The notes: generated by a model from the sequence alone, not told the origin. A stretch of DNA of 16,169 bases from Pyramidobacter piscolens (GCA_004558205.1 SFDM01000052.1:1-16169), one strand, 5' to 3'. Positions 1 through 6,978 are shown, counted from the stretch's first letter. Translations and numbers: made by a program.

Positions 1-97
1 TTAGGCGTTTCCGCTCCCGGTTAGTTGGTTGGCATCTCAGTTTCTCTTCAACTGAGGTCCCCTTGGTGACTCTCTGCAAAGCGCTTCACGGGCGCAC
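1..97 (-). mobile_element. Group II intron 5' end (partial, runs off left edge)
   Basis: Read on the minus strand, the sequence beginning at 97 is GTGCGCC, the group II intron 5' consensus GUGYG. It continues toward position 1 with a block, GCCAACCAACTAACCGG then GCGGAAACGCC, that resembles the domain I segment GCCAACCTAACCGAAAAGCG of Ll.LtrB-type introns as I remember it. A small stem (CTCAGTT and AACTGAG) lies between them. Only the first 97 nt are present, so neither the reverse transcriptase nor the intron class can be seen. The upstream exon on this strand is the stretch 98-147, about 50 nt downstream of a strong terminator hairpin. Recognition rests on motifs, not alignment. Confidence 0.6.
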
Positions 98-147
98 ATC
101 GCAAAGTAGTATTAAGCCCGACGGCCGCGGAATTTATAGGACGATAA

Positions 148-195
148 AAAAGAGCGCAACGTAACGAAATTTTTTTCGTTACGTTGCGCTCTTTT
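148..195. terminator. Bidirectional terminator, 22-bp perfect stem
   Basis: The arms at 148-169 and 174-195 are perfectly complementary over 22 bp, with a TTTT loop. The stem is GC-rich in the middle and ends in A/T runs on both sides, so it can act as a rho-independent terminator either way. On the minus strand it follows the stop codon of the small membrane protein gene (stop at 207-209). The stem is unusually long and perfect for a simple terminator. Confidence 0.8.
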
Positions 196-206
196 GTCCT
201 GTGCGT

Positions 207-614
207 TTAGCAATCTTGAGACTCCCTGCGTCTTTCATACTGAAACCCACTGACGGCGCCGGCAGCAAAAACTAAAAGCATTTTAGCCAGATCTTTTGCA
301 AACTCTCCCTGCCCCAGACACAAGGCGGCTATCATAAAAATAATGACTATCAGCAGCACAAGTCCATAGAAATAATAGGTGTCTCTTCTTTTCTTGATGT
401 GGTATGCGCGGGCTCTTTCTCTATAGACATCTGAGCATCAAGGGATTTTTTGCGCGTAGTCATAGCTACGCTGATCCTGCTTTTGGCGTGCAGTTATGTC
501 TTTTTCCTTCATATCAATTTCTCGGGCCTGATTGTCCAGCATCCTGTTGATAATCTCAGGAGGAATTTGCGGCGTCGGATTGGAAGCGTCTTTATTCTGA
601 ACATCAGTACTCAT
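207..614 (-). pseudogene. Small membrane protein, interrupted by in-frame TGA
   Basis: From ATG at 614 the frame encodes a 58-residue polar, charged segment (PPEIINRMLDNQAREID then KQDQ-rich, likely helical or coiled coil). It then meets TGA at 438-440. The same frame stays open for 76 more residues to TAA at 207-209, with a basic stretch, a hydrophobic helix (YYFYGLVLLIVIIFMIAALCL), a second hydrophobic segment (MLLVFAAGAVSGF) and a charged tail. A cytosolic helical domain followed by two membrane helices is a sensible whole protein of about 135 residues, so the TGA most likely replaced a sense codon such as CGA or TGG. The start overlaps the upstream stop as ATGA, implying translational coupling. 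The layout vaguely recalls DUF2335-like small membrane proteins, but I do not recognise it firmly. It could instead be a real 58-aa protein. Confidence 0.6.
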
Positions 615-811
615 TGCCAGTCTCCTGGGAACTTATATAACGGCGTATGGTAGGTTACATGGATTTTACCACCGAGCTCATGATCCCCAAGCCGGCCAGG
701 AATAATCTGCGTCTCTTTGATGCTAAAACGGTTTTCTTTCAGTAGCTTCAAATATTCCGCAGCAGAAAGATCCTCGAAGTCAACACGGAGCAGGTTAATA
801 AAATCAGACAT
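611..811 (-). CDS. Hypothetical 66-aa protein
   Basis: A short open frame with a strong ribosome binding site (AAAGGAGGAA at 819-828, 7-9 nt before ATG at 811). It ends in an ATGA overlap with the next gene, which supports it as real. The product is soluble and mixed-charge, with no signal peptide or membrane helix. The N-terminal half (DFEDLSAAEYLKLLKENRF) looks helical; the C-terminal half contains GRLGDHELGGKIHVTYH. I do not recognise the family. A TTGACA-like -35 lies upstream at 885-890. Together with the interrupted membrane protein it forms a two-gene unit ending at the 148-195 terminator. Its AT-richer composition than the genes to the right suggests accessory origin. Confidence 0.65.
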   Translation of the reverse strand: MSDFINLLRVDFEDLSAAEYLKLLKENRFSIKETQIIPGRLGDHELGGKIHVTYHTPLYKFPGDWQ

Positions 812-863
812 GGGACCATTCCTCCTTTAGAAGTGTTTCTCGTAGTTTATGTACCGTAAAGAG

Positions 864-890
864 GCGATATTCGGGAAAAAAATTTGTCAA
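864..890 (-). promoter_or_regulatory. Possible promoter of the small gene pair
   Basis: On the minus strand TTGACA (885-890) is a perfect -35 box. The best -10 at 864-869 (TATCGC) has only a 15-bp spacer and is weak. The position about 50 nt before the first gene fits, but the -10 makes this tentative. Confidence 0.3.
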
Positions 891-930
891 ACTTTATCGA
901 TGGCTAAAGTGAAAAGTTGAATTCCCCTAA

Positions 931-1182
931 TACGAGCTGCGCTACCTCGAGCGCTTTACGGTTCCCCGCAGCGGAAGGGCGCTCAAGCCCGAGGAAAGGC
1001 TGGAAATTTTCGCTTTCTGGCATTACCTGACAGAGCACAGCCTGGCGCCAGAGGAAGAACTGCTGGACCTTCTGGCCCCGGGGCCGCGCCCTGCCGGCGA
1101 ACCCGCGCCGCCCGCGGGTATACTGGACGACCCGCCGCGCAAAGGGAACTTCCTCCGGCCCCGGAGCGTTTGCTCCTTATGA
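931..1182 (+). pseudogene. 3' remnant of a lost gene (about 83 codons)
   Basis: An open frame of 83 sense codons ends at TGA 1180-1182. It is preceded directly by an in-frame TAA (928-930) and has no start codon or ribosome site. It is GC-rich with codon use like the flanking chromosomal genes, while the DNA on both sides is AT-rich. The translation starts YELRYLERFTVPRSGRALK, continues with a helical EERLEIFAFWHYLTEH segment, then an Ala/Pro/Gly-rich tail. This looks like the C-terminal end of a protein whose 5' part was removed by insertion or deletion at about 925-930. I cannot identify the parent family. Confidence 0.45.
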
Positions 1183-1276
1183 CGACCGCTGTGTTGTTCT
1201 AATCAAGCTCTCTGCGCCTGCCCGGCTGGCGGCCATTCTGGACAGATCGACGTCGTTAAAATAACAAAGAAAAGGC

Positions 1277-1320
1277 TTTACAAATGAGTTTTTTGTGTTA
1301 ATATCTTGGTATACCATAAT
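1277..1320 (+). promoter_or_regulatory. GntR-gene promoter with overlapping operator
   Basis: TTTACA (1277-1282), a 16-bp spacer and TAATAT (1299-1304) form a good sigma-70 promoter. Directly downstream, over the expected start site, lies TTGGTATACCATAATAC (1306-1322), with the palindrome TGGTATACCA at 1307-1316. This fits the FadR/UxuR-type GntR operator pattern. The same element recurs at 2264-2288 before the permease gene, so the regulator probably represses its own gene. Confidence 0.75.
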
Positions 1321-1345
1321 ACAAATTAGATCGAAACCGCAGGGA

Positions 1346-2113
1346 GTGTTTACCACGTACACGCCAATAGAGAAGCAAAGTAGCAGGTTTTATGAACTCA
1401 TTATCGAGAAAATAAAGAATTTAATCGCCTGCGGACAATGGAAACAGGGAAGCGCCATCCCTCCGGAGCGGGAACTGGCCGAAATGTTCGGCGTAAGCCG
1501 CGTTCCTGTGCGGGAAGCGCTAAAAACTCTGGAGTACGTCGGCATTATCGAGAACATCCGCGGCCAGGGAATGTACGTCAAAAAGACTGACGTGGCGGAA
1601 CTTTTAAAGAAATTCAATTACGCGATCTCCGTCACGGCAGCGACCATATCGGATTTAATCGAGTTCCGCATTTATATCGAGGGCATTAGCTGCGAGCTGG
1701 CAGCCCAGCGCCGAACGGAAGAGGATATCCAGGTTCTGAAGCGGATTATGCAGAAAATGAACGACCAGCTGCCCCTCATCGGCGACGAGATGGACGAAAC
1801 GGCCATAAACGGGTGCCGCTTGCTCTCGCGTGATTTTCACAGCGCTATCGTAAGGGCCACAAAAAACCGGGTCTTCGTCGACGTCTATAGCAGCATCGGA
1901 AGTCTGGTCAATCTGGCGCTGAACTTCGCCATCGACACCAAAGAAAAATACATTCTGGCGATAAAAGGCCATCAGCTGATCCTGGACGCCATTATCGAAG
2001 GAAACCCCGAGAAGGCAAAAGCAGAAATGACGGCCCATTTGACGCGGTCCAGAGAAAATGACTATACAAAACTCGTGGTGAACGCTCACGATCCCGAACA
2101 GCCAGACTCTTGA
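1346..2113 (+). CDS. GntR-family (FadR subfamily) transcriptional regulator
   Basis: 255 residues. The N-terminal winged helix (about 12-80) has the GntR signature: IPPERELAEMFGVSRVPVREALKTLE, then a wing IRGQGMYV. The C-terminal part (about 95-245) is an all-helical FCD ligand domain, with RDFHSAIV, a GHQLILDAI helix and GNPEKAKAEMTAHL supplying the usual Asp/His metal or ligand site. FCD regulators normally sense sugar acids or other organic acids, which suits the dehydratase downstream. I chose GTG at 1346 because the longer GTG at 1295 lies between the -35 and -10 boxes and its reading would cover the operator. The AGGGAG before 1346 is very close, so translation may be weak, or the start may be non-canonical. 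A terminator follows the gene. Confidence 0.88.
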   Translation: MFTTYTPIEKQSSRFYELIIEKIKNLIACGQWKQGSAIPPERELAEMFGVSRVPVREALKTLEYVGIIENIRGQGMYVKKTDVAELLKKFNYAISVTAATISDLIEFRIYIEGISCELAAQRRTEEDIQVLKRIMQKMNDQLPLIGDEMDETAINGCRLLSRDFHSAIVRATKNRVFVDVYSSIGSLVNLALNFAIDTKEKYILAIKGHQLILDAIIEGNPEKAKAEMTAHLTRSRENDYTKLVVNAHDPEQPDS

Positions 2114-2122
2114 GACTCACGT

Positions 2123-2154
2123 AAAGCGAAGGCGCTCCGCAGCCTCGCTTTTTA
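2123..2154 (+). terminator. Terminator after the GntR gene
   Basis: AAAGCGAAGGC (2123-2133) pairs with GCCTCGCTTT (2142-2151), with one bulged A, an eight-base loop and a short T run. It sits 10 nt after the stop codon and separates the regulator from the permease operon. Confidence 0.7.
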
Positions 2155-2263
2155 TGATCAGGCGGCTTTTCCAGTTGGCCTTAAAGACGCCGCCGCCAAA
2201 GCAACTCTCAAAGCTGAATGAGCCATTCCGTTTCTCGGGATGGCTTTCTCAAGGGGTCTTTTT
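2155..2263 (+). other. Non-coding stretch before the permease operator
   Basis: No credible gene. Two potential hairpins are visible: GGCGGC (2161-2166) with GCCGCC further on, and GCCATTCCG with CGGGATGGC (about 2222-2245), the latter followed by a T/C-rich run and then a T7 run just before the operator. The second could be a back-up terminator isolating the operon promoter. Confidence 0.4.
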
Positions 2264-2288
2264 TTGGTATACCAAAATACCACAATAC
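2264..2288 (+). promoter_or_regulatory. GntR operator before the permease-dehydratase operon
   Basis: TTGGTATACCAA (2264-2275) is a perfect 12-bp palindrome. It is followed by AATACC and AATAC. Compared with the site at 1306-1322, TGGTATACCA and AATAC match at the same spacing with one base different between them. No clear -35/-10 pair could be placed around it, so the exact promoter is not assigned. Confidence 0.72.
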
Positions 2289-2501
2289 AACATCCCGGAC
2301 AGCGGGCGATTCAGGCTGTCATATTTTGGGTAAATCAGCTTTACCAGGGAGCCAGCAGTCCACTCAGGACTTCTTCAGGGTATGAAGTCCAGTTTGCGCC
2401 ACATAGAGGAGGTGAATTTTCGGGGTTCAGCCGGGCGTGTTTGCGCTATTGAAGGCGTTTATCTGCAAGTCAATTTCTAAACAAAGGAAGGGGTAAGTGT
2501 T
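2289..2501 (+). other. Long structured leader of the permease mRNA
   Basis: About 210 nt separate the operator from the permease start. Two clean stems are visible: GACAGC with GCTGTC (about 2297-2320) and GGACTTC with GAAGTCC (about 2368-2392). A short frame at 2240-2452 overlaps the operator and lacks a ribosome site, so I do not treat it as a gene. The ribosome site for the permease is AAGGAAGGGG (2484-2493). I recognise no known riboswitch class. Confidence 0.4.
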
Positions 2502-3815
2502 ATGTCTGAAAAAGCAGCTCAAAAGGGGTTAGGAAGATGGGCGTTAGTCTGGTGCGCTACGGGGCAGGTCATTGGCGCCGGCGTTATTTCCATTACGGGG
2601 GCGGCGGTGGCCCTCACCGGCCGGTCGGCGTGGCTGGCTTACGCGGTTGCGGTAGCCATCGGGCTTATCCGCATTCTGCCCGAGATTTTCTTCAGCAGCA
2701 TTATGGTGCTCCGCGGCGGCAAGTACGGCATCGTCACGAGGACTTTGGGGAAAAAATGGGGCGGCGTCATGACTTTGTCCAATTTGCTGGGGTGGTCCGC
2801 GCGAGGTGTGGCCGTGCTGTCCATGGGGCAGTATATCCATTCCGTGTTTCCGGAAGTCAGCGTCGTCATGGGCGGCGCCATCAGCTGGACAGTCATTTAT
2901 ATCGTCAACATCCTGGGCATCAACATCATGGCTGGCGTGCAGAGCTTGATGACGCCTCTGCTTCTCGCGGCTCTCGCCATGTTCTCGTTCTTCGGCTTTT
3001 CCCACTGCACTCCCGACGTTTTCAACTTCGCCTCCCCTGATTTTTTCACCAACGGCAGCAGCGGTTTCTGGGCGGCGGTAGTGCTCCTTTGCTACTCGAC
3101 GAACGGTCAGGCCATGATTTCCGCTCTCAGCGAGCGCTGCGAAAACCCCAAGAAGGACCTGCCTTTCGCGATGATCTTCGCCACTGGCATTATCCTGGTC
3201 GTGTACTGCTCCGTGTCCTTCGTCGCCGGCGGCGTGCTGCCCGTCGCCGAAATCGCGGGCCAGCCTCTGACGCCCACGGCAAAGCTTGTCCTCCCTCCGA
3301 TGCTGTTTGTGGCCTTCATGATCGGCGGCCCGATTATGGCGCTCGCGACGACCATGAACAGCGGCATCCCCAACAACGCCATGCCCGTCGTGGCCGGCGT
3401 CGAAGAGGGATGGATGCCGCCTTTTCTCGCCAAGCAGAACAAGAATAGAACTCCCTATGTGGCCTATACCATCATATTTATCATCGGGCTCATTCCCATC
3501 CTGCCCGGCGTTTCAATCGGACAGATTACGAGCTTCGTCATCCTTCTGAGCAGCTTCACTAACTTCCTACTGATCGCCTGCGCCTACAGAATGCCCACCA
3601 AGTTCCCTCAGGAATGGAAGGAATCGCACCTTCACATCAACGACGTGCTGTACTACGCGCTGATCACGCTGTTCGCCCTTTTCCAGATCTATATCGTCTA
3701 CAAATCGGTGATCAACTTAACCCGCAACATGCTCATCATCAACATCCTATCCTTCGTTTTCGTCTTTGCCTACGGGTACTACCGTCTCAAATCCGGCAAG
3801 GTGGTCATGAAATAG
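2502..3815 (+). CDS. APC-superfamily permease
   Basis: 437 residues, strongly hydrophobic, with about 12 membrane helices. The first helix carries GQVIGAGVISITGAAVAL, the unwound-helix motif typical of amino acid/polyamine/organocation transporters. The loop SERCENPKKDLPFAM after helix 6 matches the conserved E-NP-K-lP segment of this superfamily. Length fits the family. It lies 122 nt before a sugar-acid-type dehydratase and behind an operator shared with the GntR gene, so it probably imports the substrate of that pathway, or a linked compound. APC proteins usually carry amino acids, amines or other organocations; sugar acids normally enter by MFS, TRAP or GntP-type carriers, so the substrate is uncertain. 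The start has a good ribosome site 8 nt upstream. Confidence 0.88.
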   Translation: MSEKAAQKGLGRWALVWCATGQVIGAGVISITGAAVALTGRSAWLAYAVAVAIGLIRILPEIFFSSIMVLRGGKYGIVTRTLGKKWGGVMTLSNLLGWSARGVAVLSMGQYIHSVFPEVSVVMGGAISWTVIYIVNILGINIMAGVQSLMTPLLLAALAMFSFFGFSHCTPDVFNFASPDFFTNGSSGFWAAVVLLCYSTNGQAMISALSERCENPKKDLPFAMIFATGIILVVYCSVSFVAGGVLPVAEIAGQPLTPTAKLVLPPMLFVAFMIGGPIMALATTMNSGIPNNAMPVVAGVEEGWMPPFLAKQNKNRTPYVAYTIIFIIGLIPILPGVSIGQITSFVILLSSFTNFLLIACAYRMPTKFPQEWKESHLHINDVLYYALITLFALFQIYIVYKSVINLTRNMLIINILSFVFVFAYGYYRLKSGKVVMK

Positions 3816-3816
3816 G

Positions 3817-3847
3817 GACGCCGCGAAGCGCGGTCCGCAGCGTCTTT
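3817..3847 (+). other. Intercistronic hairpin (weak terminator or mRNA stabiliser)
   Basis: Immediately after the permease stop, GACG (3817-3820) pairs with CGTC (3841-3844), and CCGCG-AAG-CGCGG (3821-3833) forms an inner stem, followed by TTT only. With so short a T run it is more likely an attenuator or a processing/stability element, lowering or uncoupling dehydratase expression, than a full terminator. Confidence 0.4.
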
Positions 3848-3937
3848 CAACGCCCAGACCTGCCTTTCGGCAGCGTAAGGCCCCACACTCTCATTGACCT
3901 ATCGCAGCCTGAAAACACTCTGAAAAGGAGACTTACA

Positions 3938-5134
3938 ATGAAAATCACGAAAGTTGACGTCTACATGCTCGACGCCGGAGAGCAGAGAAACAGCCGGCGT
4001 CCCATCTGCTGCCGGATTCACACTGACGAGGGCATCTATGGCGACGGCGAAGCCGGTATTGCCTTTGACTACTCGGCTCCGGCCGGCATCGGAATGATCA
4101 AGGATCTATCGCGGCTCATCATCGGCGAAGATCCCATGCGCATCGATTACATCTGGGAAAAACTCCTCAAATACAGTTTCTGGGGACAGGGAGCGGGCCC
4201 CGTGCTCTATTCGGGGATGAGCGCCATCGATATCGCGCTTACGGACATCAAGGGCAAGGCTCTGCATATCCCCTGCTATGAGCTTCTGGGCGGAAAATTC
4301 CGCAGCGAACTGCGCTGCTACGCCTCACAGCTGCAATTCGGCTGGACGACCATGATCGGCCCCTTCGGCAAAAAGGAAGATTACGTCAGAGTCACGAAGC
4401 ACGCGATGAGCGAAGGCTATGACGCTGTGAAGATCGACTTCACCATGTACGACCGCGACGGCAAGTACATTCCCCGCCTCGTAAACGGAAACGCGACCTG
4501 CGAAGGTTTTATCAGCCGTGACTTCTATAAGATGGTGGAAGAACGCCTGGAGGCTATCCGAGAAGAGTGCCCCGACGTGGACATTATCGTCGAAAACCAC
4601 GGCCGCACCGACACGACGTCGGCGATCCGGCTGGGACAGCTGTGCGACAAGTATGACTGCTATGCCTACGAGGAGCCGACCATGCTCCAAAATGTGGATT
4701 TCCAGAGAGAGGTGAGGAGCCGCGTCAACACCCCGATCGGCTCGGGCGAACGAATTTACACCCGCTGGGGATTCCTGAATTTCTTCCGCACCAATTCGAT
4801 TCAGCTGGTGCAGCCTGACGCGTGCAACTGCGGCGGCATGTCTGAAACCAAGAAAATCTGCGATATGGCCCATGCCTTCGACATCAAGGCCCAGATCCAC
4901 TGCGCCGGGTCTCCCATATCCACGGCGGCGGCGCTTCACCTTTCGGCGGCCATCACCAACTTCGCCATCTACGAACACCATTTCAGAAGCACGCAGCCCG
5001 CGATTACGGTTCTCGGCAAGTATGACTATCAGCCCCAAAACGGCATATACAAAGTTCCTGACCTTCCCGGGCTGGGACAGGAGTTATCGGACTACGCCAT
5101 CAAGACGGCTCTCGAACACGTTACGATCGAGTAA
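3938..5134 (+). CDS. Acid-sugar dehydratase, mandelate racemase/enolase superfamily (DgoD-like)
   Basis: 398 residues. The N-terminal capping domain (1-125) is followed by the TIM barrel. Three carboxylates spaced exactly 26 and 26 residues apart (E219, E245 in YEEP, E271 in GSGER) reproduce the mandelate racemase metal site. D294 and H321 lie 23 and 50 residues after the last ligand, giving the catalytic Asp-His pair (QPDACNCGG and IHCAGSPI). The ENHGR motif has His two residues after the first ligand, as in D-galactonate dehydratase (DFHGR), pointing to a Mg-dependent dehydratase of an aldonic or related acid rather than a racemase. The first ligand being Glu instead of Asp is unusual. The start at 3938 has AAAAGGAGA upstream; a longer frame begins inside the permease gene and is not used. 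The exact substrate cannot be read from sequence. Confidence 0.88.
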   Translation: MKITKVDVYMLDAGEQRNSRRPICCRIHTDEGIYGDGEAGIAFDYSAPAGIGMIKDLSRLIIGEDPMRIDYIWEKLLKYSFWGQGAGPVLYSGMSAIDIALTDIKGKALHIPCYELLGGKFRSELRCYASQLQFGWTTMIGPFGKKEDYVRVTKHAMSEGYDAVKIDFTMYDRDGKYIPRLVNGNATCEGFISRDFYKMVEERLEAIREECPDVDIIVENHGRTDTTSAIRLGQLCDKYDCYAYEEPTMLQNVDFQREVRSRVNTPIGSGERIYTRWGFLNFFRTNSIQLVQPDACNCGGMSETKKICDMAHAFDIKAQIHCAGSPISTAAALHLSAAITNFAIYEHHFRSTQPAITVLGKYDYQPQNGIYKVPDLPGLGQELSDYAIKTALEHVTIE

Positions 5135-5147
5135 CTAAAATTGAGCT

Positions 5148-5197
5148 AAAAAACAACCGCCTGATCCTTTTCAGCAGGATCATGCGGTTGTTTTTTG
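5148..5197. terminator. Bidirectional terminator between dehydratase and sufB
   Basis: AACAACCGC followed by TGATCC pairs with GGATCA and GCGGTTGTT across a short loop, with A-rich and T6 flanks. The stem is long and flanked on both sides by runs suited to termination in either direction. It serves the dehydratase (plus) and the sufCB unit (minus), which converge here. Confidence 0.9.
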
Positions 5198-5268
5198 TCC
5201 TATCGGTTATCGATTCTGGATATCGTTCGATAAGACTCGCGGCACTGGCTGCCGCCAGGGTTCCTTTT

Positions 5269-6189
5269 CTATTTCAAAAACCCGTTCACGATCTGGGCTT
5301 CTGCTTCTTCTTCGGTCAGGCCCAGGGTCATGAGTTTCACGATCTGCTCGCCGGCGATTTTTCCGATGGCGGCTTCGTGGATCAGGGCGGCGTCCACGTC
5401 GTTGGCCACGAGGCCGGGGTTGGCCACGATCTTCGCTTCGTCCATGATGATGGCGTCGCACTCGGTGTGCCCGGTACACTTGGCGTTGCCAATGATCCTG
5501 GAGTTGAAGGTCTGCTTCGAGCGGTCTCTGGCCACTGAGCGGGAGACCACGTCGGCGCTGGCGCCGGCGCCGTTCAGCTCCACGTCGTAGCTGCTTTCGG
5601 CGATCTGGCTGCCGTGGGTCAGAAGGCGCTCGCGGACGACCAGCTTCGCGCCCTGGGCCAGCTGGGCTTTGTTCGTCCTGACGGTGGAGTCCACGCCCCT
5701 GATCTGGACCATCTCCATCTCCATGAAGCTGTTCTCCTCCATGTAGACTTCGGTGCCGGGGTTCAGGATCCGTTTGCCCGAACCGTCGCCTTCGCCGTAG
5801 TGCTTCTCCACGTATTTGACCCTGGCGTTTTTCCCCACGTAGAAACGGTGGATTCCGTCGTGCTCCGAGTCCTGGCCGCCGCAGTTGCTGATGCCGCAGC
5901 CGGCGACGATGACCACGTCGGAATCTTCGCCGATGAAAAAGTCGTTGTACACCATTTCTTTGAGGCCGCTGGCGCTGAGCACCACGGGAATGTGGACGCT
6001 CTCGCGCTTTGTGCCGGGCTTGATGCGGATGTCGATGCCGGGCCTGTCGGTTTTGGTGGCGATGTCGATATGGGCCGTGGTGCTGCGGCCGGCCAGCTGT
6101 CCGTTGGCGCGGATGTTATAGGCGCCTTCGGGCACGCCGTGAAGGTCGGCCACTTCGGCAAGCAGCCTTTCCTGAATTGAGTCGATCAT
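5269..6189 (-). CDS. sufB: SufB/SufD-family scaffold protein, short (SmsB-type)
   Basis: 306 residues, far shorter than E. coli SufB (about 495) and lacking its N-terminal region, but with the whole beta-helix core. Key residues of SufB are kept: Cys244 in GHTECDAIIMD (equivalent of the essential SufB Cys) and His271-Glu272 in ALIHEAAIGK. The C-terminal GLTEEEAEAQIVNGFL is the family hallmark. Cys98 and Cys103 in the GCGISNCGG segment are further candidate ligands. With the SufC ATPase 16 nt upstream and no sufD, sufS, sufU or sufE nearby, this matches the minimal two-gene SUF-like (Sms) layout, in which one SufBD-type protein builds the Fe-S cluster on a homodimer. Ribosome site GGGAGGG precedes the ATG. 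Acts in the cytosol. Confidence 0.9.
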   Translation of the reverse strand: MIDSIQERLLAEVADLHGVPEGAYNIRANGQLAGRSTTAHIDIATKTDRPGIDIRIKPGTKRESVHIPVVLSASGLKEMVYNDFFIGEDSDVVIVAGCGISNCGGQDSEHDGIHRFYVGKNARVKYVEKHYGEGDGSGKRILNPGTEVYMEENSFMEMEMVQIRGVDSTVRTNKAQLAQGAKLVVRERLLTHGSQIAESSYDVELNGAGASADVVSRSVARDRSKQTFNSRIIGNAKCTGHTECDAIIMDEAKIVANPGLVANDVDAALIHEAAIGKIAGEQIVKLMTLGLTEEEAEAQIVNGFLK

Positions 6190-6205
6190 GTGTTTTCCCT
6201 CCCCA

Positions 6206-6943
6206 TCAGCAGGTCTTGTTGATGAAACCGTTGCACGTGCCCACGGCCGACGAGGTGCCCATGATCTGGGGCATGATCTCTTCGCGCGGGCCGTGATTCA
6301 CTATTTTCCCCTTGGCGATGACCACGATTTCGTCGGCGATGTTCAAGATGCGCTCCTGATGGGAGATGATCAGGATGGAGCCGTTGTTGTGGCGCCTCAT
6401 GCGCTCGAAGACCTGGATCAAGTTCTGGAAGCTCCAGAGGTCGATGCCGGCTTCGGGCTCGTCGAACACGGAAAGTTTTGCGCCGCGGGCGATGACCGTG
6501 GCGATCTCGATGCGCTTGAGCTCGCCGCCGGAAAGGCTGGCGTTCACCTCTCGGCTGATGTAATCGCGGGCGCAGAGCCCTACCTCGGACAGGTAGTGGC
6601 AGGCCTCGTCCACGGTCAGCTTCTTCCCGGTGGCCAGGCGCAGCAGGTCGATCACTTCGATGCCTTTGAAGCGCACGGGCTGCTGAAAGGCAAAGCTGAT
6701 CCCCAGTTTGGCGCGCTCGGTGATGGTCTTGTCCGTAATATCCCGGCCGTCGAAGAGGATGCGGCCGCCCGTGGGCTTCTCAACGCCCATGATCAGCTTG
6801 GCCGTGGTGGACTTGCCGCCGCCGTTGGGGCCTGTGACGACCACAAACTTGCCGTCGCCGATGGTCAGGTTCAGCCCGCTGATGATCTCTTTTTCCCCGC
6901 CTTCGCCGGAGACGTCGAAGGAGAGGTTTTCCAATACGAGCAT
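6206..6943 (-). CDS. sufC: Fe-S assembly ATPase SufC (SmsC-type)
   Basis: 245 residues, a stand-alone ABC ATPase without membrane segments. Walker A GPNGGGKST (about 38-46), Q-loop FAFQQP (about 85-90), signature LSGGELKR (137-144), Walker B SVFDEPEAGIDL and H-loop His195 (ISHQ) are all intact; DEPEAGID is characteristic of SufC. It powers conformational change of the SufB-type partner. I start at ATG 6943, which has AAGGAG at a proper distance; the GTG at 6952 abuts that same site and is unlikely. First gene of the sufCB unit, with a palindrome in its leader. Confidence 0.92.
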   Translation of the reverse strand: MLVLENLSFDVSGEGGEKEIISGLNLTIGDGKFVVVTGPNGGGKSTTAKLIMGVEKPTGGRILFDGRDITDKTITERAKLGISFAFQQPVRFKGIEVIDLLRLATGKKLTVDEACHYLSEVGLCARDYISREVNASLSGGELKRIEIATVIARGAKLSVFDEPEAGIDLWSFQNLIQVFERMRRHNNGSILIISHQERILNIADEIVVIAKGKIVNHGPREEIMPQIMGTSSAVGTCNGFINKTC

Positions 6944-6978
6944 TCGATTCACTCCTTAAATTTTTAGGGATGTCTTGA

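Noticed and set aside
435..440. The in-frame TGA in the small membrane gene as a selenocysteine codon
   Set aside because: No convincing SECIS-like stem follows the TGA. The place lies between a polar segment and a membrane helix, not in a redox motif, and a CGA or TGG to TGA change explains it more simply.
1295..1345. Longer start (GTG 1295) for the GntR regulator
   Set aside because: That codon lies between the -35 and -10 boxes, so it cannot be in the transcript from this promoter, and the added residues fit no GntR N-terminus.
2240..2452. 70-aa frame before the permease gene
   Set aside because: It overlaps the operator, lacks a ribosome site and has no recognisable composition; it is better seen as leader.
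4325..5038. 237-aa frame antisense to the dehydratase
   Set aside because: A mirror frame caused by GC-rich third positions; the plus strand carries a complete enolase-superfamily active site.
6188..6967. 259-aa plus-strand frame over sufC
   Set aside because: Antisense of sufC, which has all ABC ATPase motifs; no ribosome site.
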